Positions 17,950 through 27,277 of a stretch of DNA of 64,000 nucleotides are shown piece after piece. The number at the start of each line of letters is the position of its first letter. Position 1 is the stretch's first letter. Position numbers and translations under genes: made by a program. Source of the stretch: CAWCTD01 sp963798455 (GTDB taxonomy: Bacteria > Acidobacteriota > Terriglobia > Bryobacterales > Bryobacteraceae); assembly GCA_963798455.1 (NCBI GenBank), contig CAWCTD010000003.1, positions 3,348,001 through 3,412,000 on the forward strand, read 5' to 3'. The notes beneath the pieces were generated by a model that saw only the letters and a program-made list of their open reading frames with translations, searched no databases and was not told where the DNA came from.

Positions 17950-18552
17950 CTACGGTCCGTAGAGCTGTCTCACCAGCGGCACGATCCGCGTTGGGACCAG
18001 ATCTTCCCAGGGCTCCGCGCAGCGGATCCTGCGCCGGACCTCGGTGGCGGAGACATCGTCGTATCCCGCAACGGCGGGTAGATGATGGATGCGGCTCGCC
18101 ATACCCTCCGGGATTTGAAGGGAGCCCTTGCGCGCAGCCACCAGCAGTTCAAACTCCTGCAGCATCTCCAGAAAGGCGCCGGGCCGCCCATAGTCCCAGT
18201 GGACCGCGCGCTCGGCGGCATCCCGTCCGCAAAGGAACGCCAGAGCCGCTTTCGGACCGAAGACGGCGCGGCATTCTCGCGCGATGTCAATGAACAGACC
18301 CCGTTCGGTGGCTGCCACAGAGAAGCGCGGGTGATCGGAAGTGGCCTCTTCCAGCATCCGCAGCCGGTCGGCAAAGCCGACGCCCTCGTAGGACTTGTGC
18401 GGAAGCACCCGCGGCATCACAAAGAGCACTTCGTCCACGACTTCGAGCGCGGCTTCCCCCAGCGCCAAGTGGGCTCGCGTGGGCGGGTTGAAGGTTCCCG
18501 AAAGGATCCCCAGCCTGTGCGGGTCCACGGCCGGCCGCCGGAAGAACTCCAT
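17950..18552 (-). CDS. nadD: Nicotinate-nucleotide adenylyltransferase (NadD-like)
   Basis: A 200-residue nucleotidyltransferase of the NadD type, which converts nicotinate mononucleotide and ATP to deamido-NAD. The HxGH-family ATP loop is divergent: GTFNPPTRAHLALGEAAL instead of the usual GxFDPxHxGH, but the final His is kept. The C-terminal ISSTxxR motif appears as VSATEVRRRI. The length fits. Because the first loop is unusual, a related adenylyltransferase with another substrate cannot be excluded. It is convergent with rpoD and divergent from the zinc-ribbon gene. Confidence 0.75.
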   Translation of the reverse strand: MEFFRRPAVDPHRLGILSGTFNPPTRAHLALGEAALEVVDEVLFVMPRVLPHKSYEGVGFADRLRMLEEATSDHPRFSVAATERGLFIDIARECRAVFGPKAALAFLCGRDAAERAVHWDYGRPGAFLEMLQEFELLVAARKGSLQIPEGMASRIHHLPAVAGYDDVSATEVRRRIRCAEPWEDLVPTRIVPLVRQLYGP

Positions 18553-18633
18553 ACGACTATCTTAGGGGGCCGGCGCTGCAGCTCGTGCGCGGCAGTGAGA
18601 CAGCATTGAGGTAGAGTAAGAGTAGACAAGGTT

Positions 18634-19320
18634 ATGTTCACCTGGATATGCCCGCAATGCGGGAGCGAGGTTCAACCCTCCGAGTCGGAGTGCCCCAACT
18701 GCGCCGAGCGGAATCGCAGCCAGCCGGCCGTCGCGGACCCGGCGGCCACGCCTCCCCAGATCCAGGCAGCGGAGGCCGTCAAGAAGCGACCGGCCGCGCC
18801 GGCTCCCCAGGCGACACGGTTTCCGCCCTGGCTGCTGGCCCTCCTTTTCGCCCTCGTCTTCCTGACCATGGGCGGCTTGGGATTTTTGGCTTACAACTAC
18901 TTCGCGCACGGGGGAGAGCCTTTGCCCCCGAGCCGGATTGTACCCGGACGCAGGCCGGTCCCGGCCGAAGCGGCGACCTCGGCGACCCCCAGCGCGAACG
19001 TTCTCAACCAGTACATCGAAGTCACGGGTCTGCGACTTGTGGAAGAGAACCCCAAGAATCTGCAAATCGAGTTCGTGATCGTCAACCATTCGCAGGCGCC
19101 CTTGACGGACGTGGCCGGCACGGTGACGATCCGGCCCATCACGGCCAAGCCCGACGGTGAGTCGGTCGGCTCCTTCAACTTCCGGCTGCCGGAGCTTCGT
19201 CCCTACGAGGCGAAGGACATGAAGGCCCCTCTGCAGTCGAAACTGCGCGTCTACGAGCTGCCCGACTGGCAGTTCATGCGCGCGGATCTTGTGATTACCT
19301 CTCCCCAACCGGGCCTATGA
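18634..19320 (+). CDS. Zinc-ribbon membrane-anchored protein
   Basis: A 228-residue protein whose N-terminus is a zinc ribbon (CPQCGSEV and CPNCAER, residues 6-27), followed by a Pro/Ala linker, one transmembrane helix (WLLALLFALVFLTMGGLGFL, about 70-90) and an extracytoplasmic domain (about 125-228). The outer domain resembles DUF2393-like or FxLYD-type beta sandwiches, with IEVTGLRLVEENPKNLQIEF and VNHSQAPLTDVAGTVTI. Its function is unknown. It overlaps nth by 4 bp (ATGA), so the two are translationally coupled. Confidence 0.75.
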   Translation: MFTWICPQCGSEVQPSESECPNCAERNRSQPAVADPAATPPQIQAAEAVKKRPAAPAPQATRFPPWLLALLFALVFLTMGGLGFLAYNYFAHGGEPLPPSRIVPGRRPVPAEAATSATPSANVLNQYIEVTGLRLVEENPKNLQIEFVIVNHSQAPLTDVAGTVTIRPITAKPDGESVGSFNFRLPELRPYEAKDMKAPLQSKLRVYELPDWQFMRADLVITSPQPGL

Positions 19321-19991
19321 CCGCGGCCACAGCGCGCCCGCCCAAGACGGCAGCCGAACGCCGGCGCCGGGTGGGGCAGATCCTGGAGGCCCTGGACGGC
19401 CTCTTTCCCGACGCCACCTGCGCCCTCCACCACCGGGACGCCTGGCAACTGCTGGTCGCCACCATCTTGTCCGCCCAGTGTACCGACAAGCGCGTGAACG
19501 AGGTCACCCCCGGCTTGTTCCGGAAGTACCCCACGGTTCGCGACTTCGCCGCGGTGAGCCAGGCCGAGCTGGCCCAGGACATCCGCTCCACCGGTTTCTT
19601 CAACAACAAGGCCAAGTCGGTCATCGGGGCCGCGAAGAAGGTCCTTTCCGACTTCGGCGGCAAGGTCCCACGGACCATGGAGGAGATGCTGACCATCCCC
19701 GGCGCCGCCCGAAAAACCGCGAACGTGGTGCTCGGCACGGCCTACGGCACCGCCTCCGGCATCGTCGTGGACACGCACGTGCAACGTATCGCCCAGCGCC
19801 TGGACCTCACCAGGCAAAAGGATCCCGTCAAGATCGAACAAGATCTCATGAAGGTGATCCCGCCGGAAAAGTGGATTCTCTTCTCGCACCAGATGATCCA
19901 CCATGGCCGCAACCTGTGCGCCGCCCGCAAGCCTCGCTGCCCGGAGTGCCCCATGGACCCCATCTGCTACTCCAAGGACAAGACTGCGTGA
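19317..19991 (+). CDS. nth: Endonuclease III
   Basis: A 224-residue DNA glycosylase/AP lyase that removes oxidised pyrimidines. The helix-hairpin-helix is IPGAARKTANVVLGTA with the catalytic lysine, and the catalytic aspartate is in IVVDTHVQRIAQRL. The C-terminal [4Fe-4S] motif is C-X6-C-X2-C-X5-C (CAARKPRCPECPMDPIC). The hairpin reads PGAARK rather than the more common PGVGRK, a mild variation. It sits in an overlapping run: zinc-ribbon protein, nth, lipoprotein, glycosyltransferase. Confidence 0.95.
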   Translation: MTAATARPPKTAAERRRRVGQILEALDGLFPDATCALHHRDAWQLLVATILSAQCTDKRVNEVTPGLFRKYPTVRDFAAVSQAELAQDIRSTGFFNNKAKSVIGAAKKVLSDFGGKVPRTMEEMLTIPGAARKTANVVLGTAYGTASGIVVDTHVQRIAQRLDLTRQKDPVKIEQDLMKVIPPEKWILFSHQMIHHGRNLCAARKPRCPECPMDPICYSKDKTA

Positions 19992-20530
19992 CGAGCACTC
20001 GAAGACTCGCGCCGGTTGTGCTTTGGCTCGCGCTCTGGCTGGCGGGTTGCGTCAGCATCCCCAACACCTACGCCCCTCCCATGGAGCGCAGGGCGGTCAC
20101 TGGTTACGGCACGAATTCGTTCGGGGGCGTGGTGAGCATGAACGATCCCGGCGCGCCCGCCCACATCGTCCAGGACATCGGCTCCAAGGTGGAGAGCGGC
20201 GCGTGGCGGTGGGCCTTGAAGCGTCCGGAGCTGCGCTTCGCCGTCTCCCGCACGAAGAACGTGAAGTTCGTCATGGATTTTGCGGTTTCTAAAACCACGT
20301 TCGATTCAACGGGGCCCGTGACCATCTCCTTCTTCGTAAACGACAAGCTGCTGGGCAGAGTGCGCTACGATGAGCCCGGCAACAAGCACTTCGAGAAGCC
20401 CGTGCCGCCGGAGTGGCTCGCAACGGACAGGATGAACACCATCGCCGCGGAGATCGACAAGCTGTATGTTCCCCCGCGGGACGGCACGAAGCTCGGGTTT
20501 GTTTTGAGCCGGGCCGGGTTTGCTGAGTAA
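19988..20530 (+). CDS. Putative lipoprotein
   Basis: A 180-residue predicted lipoprotein starting at GTG 19988, which overlaps the nth stop (GTGA). The signal peptide ends in a lipobox LAGC around residues 18-21. The mature part contains VESGAWRWALKRPELRF and a beta-rich segment GPVTISFFVNDKLLGRVRYD followed by HFEKPVPPEW, which looks like a carbohydrate-binding or discoidin-like fold with a substituent-describing loop. I do not recognise the family. Tight coupling to the following membrane glycosyltransferase suggests an envelope role. Confidence 0.7.
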   Translation: MTSTRRLAPVVLWLALWLAGCVSIPNTYAPPMERRAVTGYGTNSFGGVVSMNDPGAPAHIVQDIGSKVESGAWRWALKRPELRFAVSRTKNVKFVMDFAVSKTTFDSTGPVTISFFVNDKLLGRVRYDEPGNKHFEKPVPPEWLATDRMNTIAAEIDKLYVPPRDGTKLGFVLSRAGFAE

Positions 20531-22746
20531 TGCCCCAGGCCCTATACATTCTCTTCGGGGCCGTCTTCACCGTCCTCACGGCCGTCGCGCTTGGCAAGCT
20601 GCTCTTCCGGGGCCTCAAACTGCGCCTCTACCGTACTGAGGAAACTCTGCTCGCCTTCTTTGCCGGCGCGGCGTGCCTGAGCGGGATTGTCTTCGCGCTC
20701 ACGGCCGCGCAACTCGTCTACAAGGGGACCTTTCTGGCGGTGGGCGCGCTAGCCATCGGCGCGGCCGTCTGGAAGGGACTCTACAAGGACGCAGGCGACC
20801 CGCTCCCTCCCCTGCCCCGCCTCTGGAAGATACTATTCGGACTCCTGTTTGCGCTCTTCGCGGTGATCTACTTCACCAATGCCATGACGCCGGAGAGGAG
20901 CCCGGACGGCAGCACCTACCATCTCGGCTTGGTGGCGCGCTACTACAGGGAACACGGCTTCCGGCGGATCACGACCAACATGTACGCCGACCTGTCGCAA
21001 GGCGTGGAGATGCTCTACCTCTACGCGTTCGCCTTCGGCAGGCACTCGGCGGCGGCGTTGGTTCACTTTTCGTTTCTGGCGACGCTGCCGCTGGCCATGC
21101 TGTGCTACGCGCGGCGTTTCGGTTTTGCGGCGGCGGGGGCGACCGGGGCGCTTCTGTTCTTCATCAGTCCGGTGGTGGGCATGGACGGCACGACGGCCTA
21201 CAACGATGTCGCGGTGGCCGCCATCGTGTTCGCGGTTTTCTATTTCCTTCAGATCTGGGACCAGGAACGGGCCAGCGGACTTCTGGTTCCGATCGGCCTC
21301 ATGGCGGGCTTTGGGTACGCGGCAAAGTACACGGCCTTTCTCGCGGCGCCGTTCGCGCTCGGCTTCATCGGCTGGAAACTCGTCCGTGCGCGGCAGCCCT
21401 GGCTCAAGCCTCTGGTGGTAGTCGGCCTGTGCGCGCTCCTGCTGATGGCGCCGTGGATGCTGAAGAACTGGCTTTGGGTGGACAACCCGTTCTCCCCCTT
21501 CTTCAACAAGATCTTCCCGAACCCCTACGTGCATGTTTCGCTCGAGGAAGAGTGGACGCGGTACCTGAGGAATTACACCGATCTCAAGAGCCACTGGGAC
21601 ATTCCCCTTGAAGTAACCGTGCGAGGGGGCGTGCTCTGCGGCCTTCTCGGCCCGGTGTTTCTGCTCGCCCCGCTGGCGCTCCTGGCGCTTCGCGAGCGGG
21701 CCGGACGGCGCTTGCTGGCGGCCGCCCTGGTTTTCGGCTGCACCTATCCGCTCAACATCGGCACCCGGTTTCTGATCCCGCCGCTGCCTTTCCTCTCGCT
21801 TGCGCTTGGCCTGGTGGTTGTCCGAGCCAAGGCGATGGCCCCGTTGCTTCTCCTCTTTCACGCGTTGGTCTCTTGGCCCACACACATCAAGATGTACTCC
21901 GCCCCTTACGCCTGGCGGCTCGAAGAGCCCCTTCCGTGGAAGCAGGCGCTCCGGGTCGAACCGGAGGAGGCGTTCCTTACCCGCGCCATGCCGTCCTACA
22001 TCACCGCGCGCATGATCGAGCAGTTCGTCCCACGCGGGCAGCGGGTTTTCGCATTGACCCAGGTGGCGGAGGCTTACACCACGCGGGACATCCTGGTGGC
22101 CTACGAGGCGGCCTTCAACCACACCATCGGAGACATTCTCTGGACACCCATCGTCGAGGACTACCATCCCCGGCGGCATATCCTGTTCCGCTTTCCGAAA
22201 CAACCGCTCCGCGGCGTGCGCGTCGTCCAGACGGCGGGAGCGAAGCAAGAACAGTGGAGCGTCAGCGAGTTCTACGTGCTGAATGGGCCGGACGAGGTCA
22301 AACGGACGACATCCTGGAAACTACAGGCGCACCCCAATCCCTGGGACGCGGAGATGGCCTTCGACCGGAACCTGGCCACGCGCTGGCGAAGCTGGTGGAC
22401 CTTGTTTCCCGGCATGTTCCTGGAGGCCGATTTTGGCAAGCCGGAGATGGCGGACACGGTGCGCCTGGAGTGTGCCCTCGGCCAGTACGAGATGCGCATG
22501 AAGCTGGAGGGCCGGACCGAAGCGGGCGTGTGGAAGACGTTGGCTGCGCAGCCCCAGAACGTCGTCGTGGACGACCCGCCGGGGCTCCGCCGCGCCGCCG
22601 TGGCGGCCATCCTTGCCCGCCGGGTGCAGTGGGTGCTCCTCAACGACTCTGACTACGGCGCCGAGGATCTCAAGACCAAGACCTCCGAGTGGGGAATCAC
22701 CCTCGTCGCCGCCCGCGGCCCGGCCTGCCTGTACAGGTTGTATTAG
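20530..22746 (+). CDS. Membrane glycosyltransferase-like protein with C-terminal discoidin-like domain
   Basis: A 738-residue protein. Residues about 1-470 form many transmembrane helices like GT39/ArnT-type enzymes, with the acidic loop MTPERSPDGSTYHLGLVARY near 120 where the catalytic Asp/Glu would be. Residues about 590-700 look like an F5/8 type C (discoidin) domain: ahead of it WKLQAHPNPWDAEMAFDRN, then TRWRSWWTLFPGMFLEADFG. Such a fused sugar-binding module is unusual. The ATG overlaps the stop of the lipoprotein (TAATG). It is convergent with the Smr gene, sharing 4 bp at the stops. Donor and acceptor are unknown. Confidence 0.7.
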   Translation: MPQALYILFGAVFTVLTAVALGKLLFRGLKLRLYRTEETLLAFFAGAACLSGIVFALTAAQLVYKGTFLAVGALAIGAAVWKGLYKDAGDPLPPLPRLWKILFGLLFALFAVIYFTNAMTPERSPDGSTYHLGLVARYYREHGFRRITTNMYADLSQGVEMLYLYAFAFGRHSAAALVHFSFLATLPLAMLCYARRFGFAAAGATGALLFFISPVVGMDGTTAYNDVAVAAIVFAVFYFLQIWDQERASGLLVPIGLMAGFGYAAKYTAFLAAPFALGFIGWKLVRARQPWLKPLVVVGLCALLLMAPWMLKNWLWVDNPFSPFFNKIFPNPYVHVSLEEEWTRYLRNYTDLKSHWDIPLEVTVRGGVLCGLLGPVFLLAPLALLALRERAGRRLLAAALVFGCTYPLNIGTRFLIPPLPFLSLALGLVVVRAKAMAPLLLLFHALVSWPTHIKMYSAPYAWRLEEPLPWKQALRVEPEEAFLTRAMPSYITARMIEQFVPRGQRVFALTQVAEAYTTRDILVAYEAAFNHTIGDILWTPIVEDYHPRRHILFRFPKQPLRGVRVVQTAGAKQEQWSVSEFYVLNGPDEVKRTTSWKLQAHPNPWDAEMAFDRNLATRWRSWWTLFPGMFLEADFGKPEMADTVRLECALGQYEMRMKLEGRTEAGVWKTLAAQPQNVVVDDPPGLRRAAVAAILARRVQWVLLNDSDYGAEDLKTKTSEWGITLVAARGPACLYRLY

Positions 22747-23075
22747 CGCGGCGTCACGGACAGTACGACTACCGTCGCTCCCCAGCCGCCAGCGTCGGCG
22801 GGAGCGTCGCCGTAGGACTCCACGAATTCCGTACGAGCCAGGATTGCGCGCAGCATCTCCCTTCTTGCGCCAATCCCGCGTCCGTGGATGATCCGGACAT
22901 AGCGGAAGCCCTTGCCGCGGGCTTCCAGCAGGTACTCCTCGATCACGGCTTTCACGTCCGCGTCGGGCACGCTGTGAAGGTCGAAGACATCCGTGATGGG
23001 GATGCGCAGCGGAGGAAATTCCACCCTGAATCGAGTATCCGCTATTTTGAGCCGCAACCTCTTTGCATCTCGCAA
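22743..23075 (-). CDS. Smr-domain protein
   Basis: A 110-residue stand-alone Smr domain, the MutS2 C-terminal-like fold with nicking or RNA-cleaving activity in some members. The motifs FDLHSVPDADVKAVIEEYLL and VRIIHGRGIGARREMLRAIL are clear (normally DLHG and HGxG). The first motif has Ser instead of the usual Gly. No MutS part is present. It lies alone between the glycosyltransferase and the NHL gene. Confidence 0.85.
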   Translation of the reverse strand: MRDAKRLRLKIADTRFRVEFPPLRIPITDVFDLHSVPDADVKAVIEEYLLEARGKGFRYVRIIHGRGIGARREMLRAILARTEFVESYGDAPADAGGWGATVVVLSVTPR

Positions 23076-23148
23076 CGTCCAAAACTGTTCCTGACACTAC
23101 CCGGGGCGCCGGCGTCGACTGGGACCGCACAGGCAAGGGGGGCCCAAC

Positions 23149-25914
23149 GTGAACTTCCTGAGAGCAATGAGAAACGTGCGCTGGATTGGTCTCAGCTTGG
23201 TGCTGTCCAGCGGCGCCATGGCGCTCGCGCAGCAATACTCCCTATCCACCGTGGCGGGAGGGGTGCCGCCTTTCACGCCGGCCCCCGCCGCCAGCGCATC
23301 GATCGGGCGGCCACAGCGAGTTGCGATCGATTCGGGCGGCAATGTGTATTTCAGTAGTCTGAACTGCGTGTTCAAAGTGGACACCAAGGGAGTGCTCACG
23401 CTTATCGCCGGGAACTCCAGACCCGGCTTCGCCGGCGACGGCGGGCTGGCCACCAAGGCGCAACTGAACGCTCCGCAGGGTATCGCCGTGGACGGTGCCG
23501 GCAACGTCTACATCGCGGATACGGAGAACAATCGCGTCCGGGTGGTTTCCCCCATTGGCGTCATCAGCACCGTCGCAGGAAACGGAATGGTTGGTCACGG
23601 TGGCGACGGGGGCTTGGCCACGCAGGCTCAATTGAACTTGCCCCAGGGCTTGACCTTGGATGGGTCCGGCAACCTCTACATCGCGGACTCAGGGAACTAC
23701 AGCATCCGGAAGTTGACTCCGGGCGGGATCATCAGCAATGTCGCCGGAAACGGCTACCGCGGCAACTCCGGGGACGCCGGTCAAGCCGTGTTCGCCCAAC
23801 TCAGCGCCGCCCAGGACATCGCCTTGGACTCCTCGGGCAACCTGTACATCGCCGATACTGGCAATTCGTCGATTCGGGAGGTTTCTTCGACGGGAACCAT
23901 CAGCACCTTTGTGAGCCCGACCGTTAGCCCGTATATTGCCGCTCCGGTGGGTATCGTGGCGGATGCGTCCGGGAACCTCTACGTAGCCGATTCCGGCGGC
24001 AATAAGGTTTTCCGGGTTACCGCCCAGGGGGTTGCTACCGCAGTCGTTGGGACCGGTGATCAAGGTTACTCCGGCGACGGCGGCCAAGCCACGAAGGCCC
24101 AATTGTTTCTGCCCCGAGGCGTGGCGGTGGATGCCGCGGGGAATCTGTACATCGCCGATGTCTACAACAGCCGCATCCGGCAGGTTTCCTCGACGGGTAC
24201 GATCAGCACATTCGCGGGGAACGGGACTTTCAGCTTCTCGGGCGATGGCGGCCCGGCCATCTACGCCCAATTGTACGGGCCTAATGGCGCGGCCGTGGAC
24301 GCCTCCGGCAATCTATACATTGCGGACACTCAGAACAACCGGGTCAGGAAGATTTCTTCCGACGGGACCATTTCCACGATTGCAGGAACCGGCGCGGCGG
24401 GCTACTCCGGGGACAACGGCCCGGCCGGCACTGCCCAACTGAACTCACCCCGAGGGCTGGCGGTGGATGTCGCGGGCAACCTCTACATCGCGGACTCTTT
24501 GAACAATCGCATCCGAATGGTCTCGCCCAGCGGAGCGATTACCACCGTGGCCGGCGGCGGCACAGGCGGTTCGGGGGACGGCGGCCCGGCTGTCAATGCG
24601 CAACTGATTGAGCCTTTTGGGGTAGCCGTGGACGGTGCCGGCAATCTCTACATCGCGGAATTTGGCGCCAGCCGGATCCGCAAGGTCTCCTCCAACGGCG
24701 TTCTCACCACCGTCGCTGGAAACGGAGTTACCGGCTACAGGGGCGATGGCGGACCGGCGACCGATGCGGCGTTGCACAGCCCCTGGGGCGTGGCCGTGGA
24801 TGCGTCCGGCAATCTCTACATCGCGGACACGGACAACAACGTGATCCGGAAGGTCTCTGGCGGGGGCATCATCACCACGGTCGCCGGGACCGGCGTGGTT
24901 GGGTATTCCGGGGACGGCGGCCCAGCCACCCAGGCAGCGCTGGTCGCCCCGGCAGACGTGGCCGTGGATGCCGCCGGAAACCTGTACATTGCGGACGCGC
25001 ACGACGTCATCCGGAAAGTCTCGTGGGACGGCACGATAGTCACCATTGCCGGCACCGGGTCGCCCGGCTACGCCGGGGACGGAGGCCCTGCCACCAGTGC
25101 TCAGCTCAACGACCCCACTAGGGTGGCCGTGGATGCAAGCGGCAATCTGTACGTGGCGGATACCGGGAACAATGCGGTCCGCCAGCTCCAAGTCACTGGC
25201 CGCGGTCTCGTCATTCAAGCCGTGACCAACGCCGCCGGTGAGTTCATCGGGCCCATCGCGCCGGGCGAAGTGGTAATCCTTTATGGCTCGGGGCTCGGCC
25301 CGGCAGAACTCGCACTGTACGAGCTCGACAGCGCCGGCCTTGTCCCCACGAATCTGGGCGGCACACGCGTGCTCTTCAACGGCACGCCCGCACCACTCCT
25401 CTATAGCTGGGCGACCCAGGTGGCCGCCGTTGTGCCCTACACCGTCACCGGATCGAATGCGCAAGTCGTCGTGCAGTATCCAGGCCAGATTTCGGCTGCG
25501 TTGACGGTTCCCGTAGCCGCTTCGGCCCCCGGCTTGTTCACATTGGACTACTCCGGCGAGGGACAAGCGGTGGCCATCAACCAGGACGGTTCGATCAACA
25601 GCGCGTCTCACCCGGCGCCGCAAGGGAGCCTTGTAACTCTGTTTATAACCGGCGCGGGACAGACTTCTCCCGCGGGAGTGGACGGCCTGCCCGCATCAGA
25701 GCCACCGCCCGTGCCGAATCTTCCGGTTACCGTGACGATCGGAGGACAGACGGCGCAGATAGAGTCCGTTGGCGGCACCGCTGGCTTGGTGGGCGTAATC
25801 GAGGTCCATTCACGAATCCCGAGCGGCATCCAGTCCGGCAGCGTACCGGTGATAGTGCAAGTGGGTAACGTCCCCAGCCAGTCTGGCGTGACGATTGCCG
25901 CTTCGGCGAATTGA
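23149..25914 (+). CDS. Secreted NHL-repeat propeller with Solibacter-type C-terminal domain
   Basis: A 921-residue exported protein. After a signal peptide it has about twelve NHL repeats (about residues 25-680), each near 56 residues and of the form VAGxGxxGYSGDGGPAT ... GVAVDASGNLYIADT. These would build one or two beta-propellers. The C-terminal part (about 685-921), from AAGEFIGPIAPGEVVILYGS to the end, matches my recollection of the TIGR03437 domain, expanded in Solibacter. GTG 23149 follows a G-rich ribosome site at 23137-23142. Binding partners are unknown. The repeats are similar at DNA level, so the number may vary by recombination. Confidence 0.85.
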   Translation: MNFLRAMRNVRWIGLSLVLSSGAMALAQQYSLSTVAGGVPPFTPAPAASASIGRPQRVAIDSGGNVYFSSLNCVFKVDTKGVLTLIAGNSRPGFAGDGGLATKAQLNAPQGIAVDGAGNVYIADTENNRVRVVSPIGVISTVAGNGMVGHGGDGGLATQAQLNLPQGLTLDGSGNLYIADSGNYSIRKLTPGGIISNVAGNGYRGNSGDAGQAVFAQLSAAQDIALDSSGNLYIADTGNSSIREVSSTGTISTFVSPTVSPYIAAPVGIVADASGNLYVADSGGNKVFRVTAQGVATAVVGTGDQGYSGDGGQATKAQLFLPRGVAVDAAGNLYIADVYNSRIRQVSSTGTISTFAGNGTFSFSGDGGPAIYAQLYGPNGAAVDASGNLYIADTQNNRVRKISSDGTISTIAGTGAAGYSGDNGPAGTAQLNSPRGLAVDVAGNLYIADSLNNRIRMVSPSGAITTVAGGGTGGSGDGGPAVNAQLIEPFGVAVDGAGNLYIAEFGASRIRKVSSNGVLTTVAGNGVTGYRGDGGPATDAALHSPWGVAVDASGNLYIADTDNNVIRKVSGGGIITTVAGTGVVGYSGDGGPATQAALVAPADVAVDAAGNLYIADAHDVIRKVSWDGTIVTIAGTGSPGYAGDGGPATSAQLNDPTRVAVDASGNLYVADTGNNAVRQLQVTGRGLVIQAVTNAAGEFIGPIAPGEVVILYGSGLGPAELALYELDSAGLVPTNLGGTRVLFNGTPAPLLYSWATQVAAVVPYTVTGSNAQVVVQYPGQISAALTVPVAASAPGLFTLDYSGEGQAVAINQDGSINSASHPAPQGSLVTLFITGAGQTSPAGVDGLPASEPPPVPNLPVTVTIGGQTAQIESVGGTAGLVGVIEVHSRIPSGIQSGSVPVIVQVGNVPSQSGVTIAASAN

Positions 25915-25997
25915 GGCGTCCCAGTGGCTTTCGCCGGGCAGCCAGCAGCGAATCCTCCGACCTGCAGATGTTATCCTGTTGCTTTCCCTCCTTCTCA

Positions 25998-27254
25998 ATG
26001 AAGAAAACCATCGCTGTCCTGGGGCTCGTTGCGCTGCTGGCGACTGCGGTCTGGGCCCAGCCCGCGGCGCCACAGGCCGACCAGCAACTCTTCCAGGAAA
26101 TCGAATCCATCCTCGCGGATTTGAGCCAGATCACCGGTCTCAAGCCGCTCAGGACGGTGAAGCACGATCTCATCGGCCGCGAGCAGGTGAAGCAGTTCCT
26201 CGAACAGCGAATCCAGGAAGAGGTCAAGCCGGAGGAGCTGCGCGCCGAGGAATTGACCCTCAAGAAGTTCGGTTTCGTTCCCCAGGATTTCGATCTCAAG
26301 AAGACCACCGTGGAGTTGCTGACCGAGCAGGCCGCCGCCTTCTACGACTACCGGAAGAAGAAGCTCTACGTGCTCGACTCGGACTCCTCCGCCATGCAAG
26401 AGGTGGCGCTGGTACACGAACTGGCTCACGCCCTGGCCGACCAGCACTTCAACCTCGAGAAATTCATCACCCGCGCCAGCGAGAACGACGACGGCGCCAT
26501 GGCGCGCATGGCCGTCATGGAGGGACAGGCCACCTGGCTGATGTCCGAGTATCTGGCCCGCCGCATGGGGATGTCGCTCAAGACCTCGCCCGCCATCGCT
26601 CAATACATGAGCGAGCAGGCGGCAGCCTCCGGGGGCCAGTTCCCGGTCTTCGACAAGGCCCCCTTGTACATCCGCGAAACGCTCCTATTCCCCTATACCA
26701 AGGGCATGCGCTTCCAGCAGGTGCTTGTGGAGAAGGAGGACCAGGCAGCGTTCTCCGCCGTTTTTCTCCACCCGCCGGCCAGCACGCAGCAGATCCTCCA
26801 CCCCGAAAAATACTTCGCGGGAGAGAAACCCACCGAGCCGCCACTGGCGAGCCTCGTCACTCAGGGTGAATACCGCGTCCTGATGGAGGGCTCGATCGGA
26901 GAATTGGATCATTCCATCCTGCTGCGGCAGTATGCGAGCGCGAAGGAGGCGGAGTCGGTGGCGCCACTGTGGAGAGGGGGAAGCTATCGTCTGTGGGAGC
27001 ACAAGAGGGACCGGCACACCGTGCTGGCTTATTCCTCGGAGTGGGCGAACCCCAGCGTGGCAAGAGAGTTTTTCGGGCTTTACCGCAAGCTGCTCGGCGG
27101 CAAGTGGAAAACCCTGGAAGTCACCAGCGAGCGGGAAGGATTCCTCGCCGGGCGCGGGGACGACGGTTATTTCCAAGTGCGGCTCAACGGCGCCACCCTG
27201 TCCAGCCTGGAGGGCATGAAGTCGCCGAGCGAAGCCAAGGAGAGCCTGAGGTAG
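25998..27254 (+). CDS. Secreted metallopeptidase-like protein (HExxH)
   Basis: A 418-residue protein with a signal peptide (MKKTIAVLGLVALLATAVWA). It contains a zinc-protease-like motif, VHELAHALADQHF, about residue 140, preceded by AAFYDYRKKKLYVLDSD, which is the typical set-up of a minimal gluzincin/zincin. A possible downstream ligand lies in ENDDGAMARMAVMEGQATW (Glu), a pattern seen in related secreted putative peptidases. The C-terminal half has no known domain. The ATG 25998 is chosen because it starts the signal peptide, although no good ribosome site is seen. The substrate is unknown. The TlpA-like gene follows after 23 bp. Confidence 0.7.
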   Translation: MKKTIAVLGLVALLATAVWAQPAAPQADQQLFQEIESILADLSQITGLKPLRTVKHDLIGREQVKQFLEQRIQEEVKPEELRAEELTLKKFGFVPQDFDLKKTTVELLTEQAAAFYDYRKKKLYVLDSDSSAMQEVALVHELAHALADQHFNLEKFITRASENDDGAMARMAVMEGQATWLMSEYLARRMGMSLKTSPAIAQYMSEQAAASGGQFPVFDKAPLYIRETLLFPYTKGMRFQQVLVEKEDQAAFSAVFLHPPASTQQILHPEKYFAGEKPTEPPLASLVTQGEYRVLMEGSIGELDHSILLRQYASAKEAESVAPLWRGGSYRLWEHKRDRHTVLAYSSEWANPSVAREFFGLYRKLLGGKWKTLEVTSEREGFLAGRGDDGYFQVRLNGATLSSLEGMKSPSEAKESLR

Positions 27255-27277
27255 ACTGGTTACAGAAGGAGGCTACG

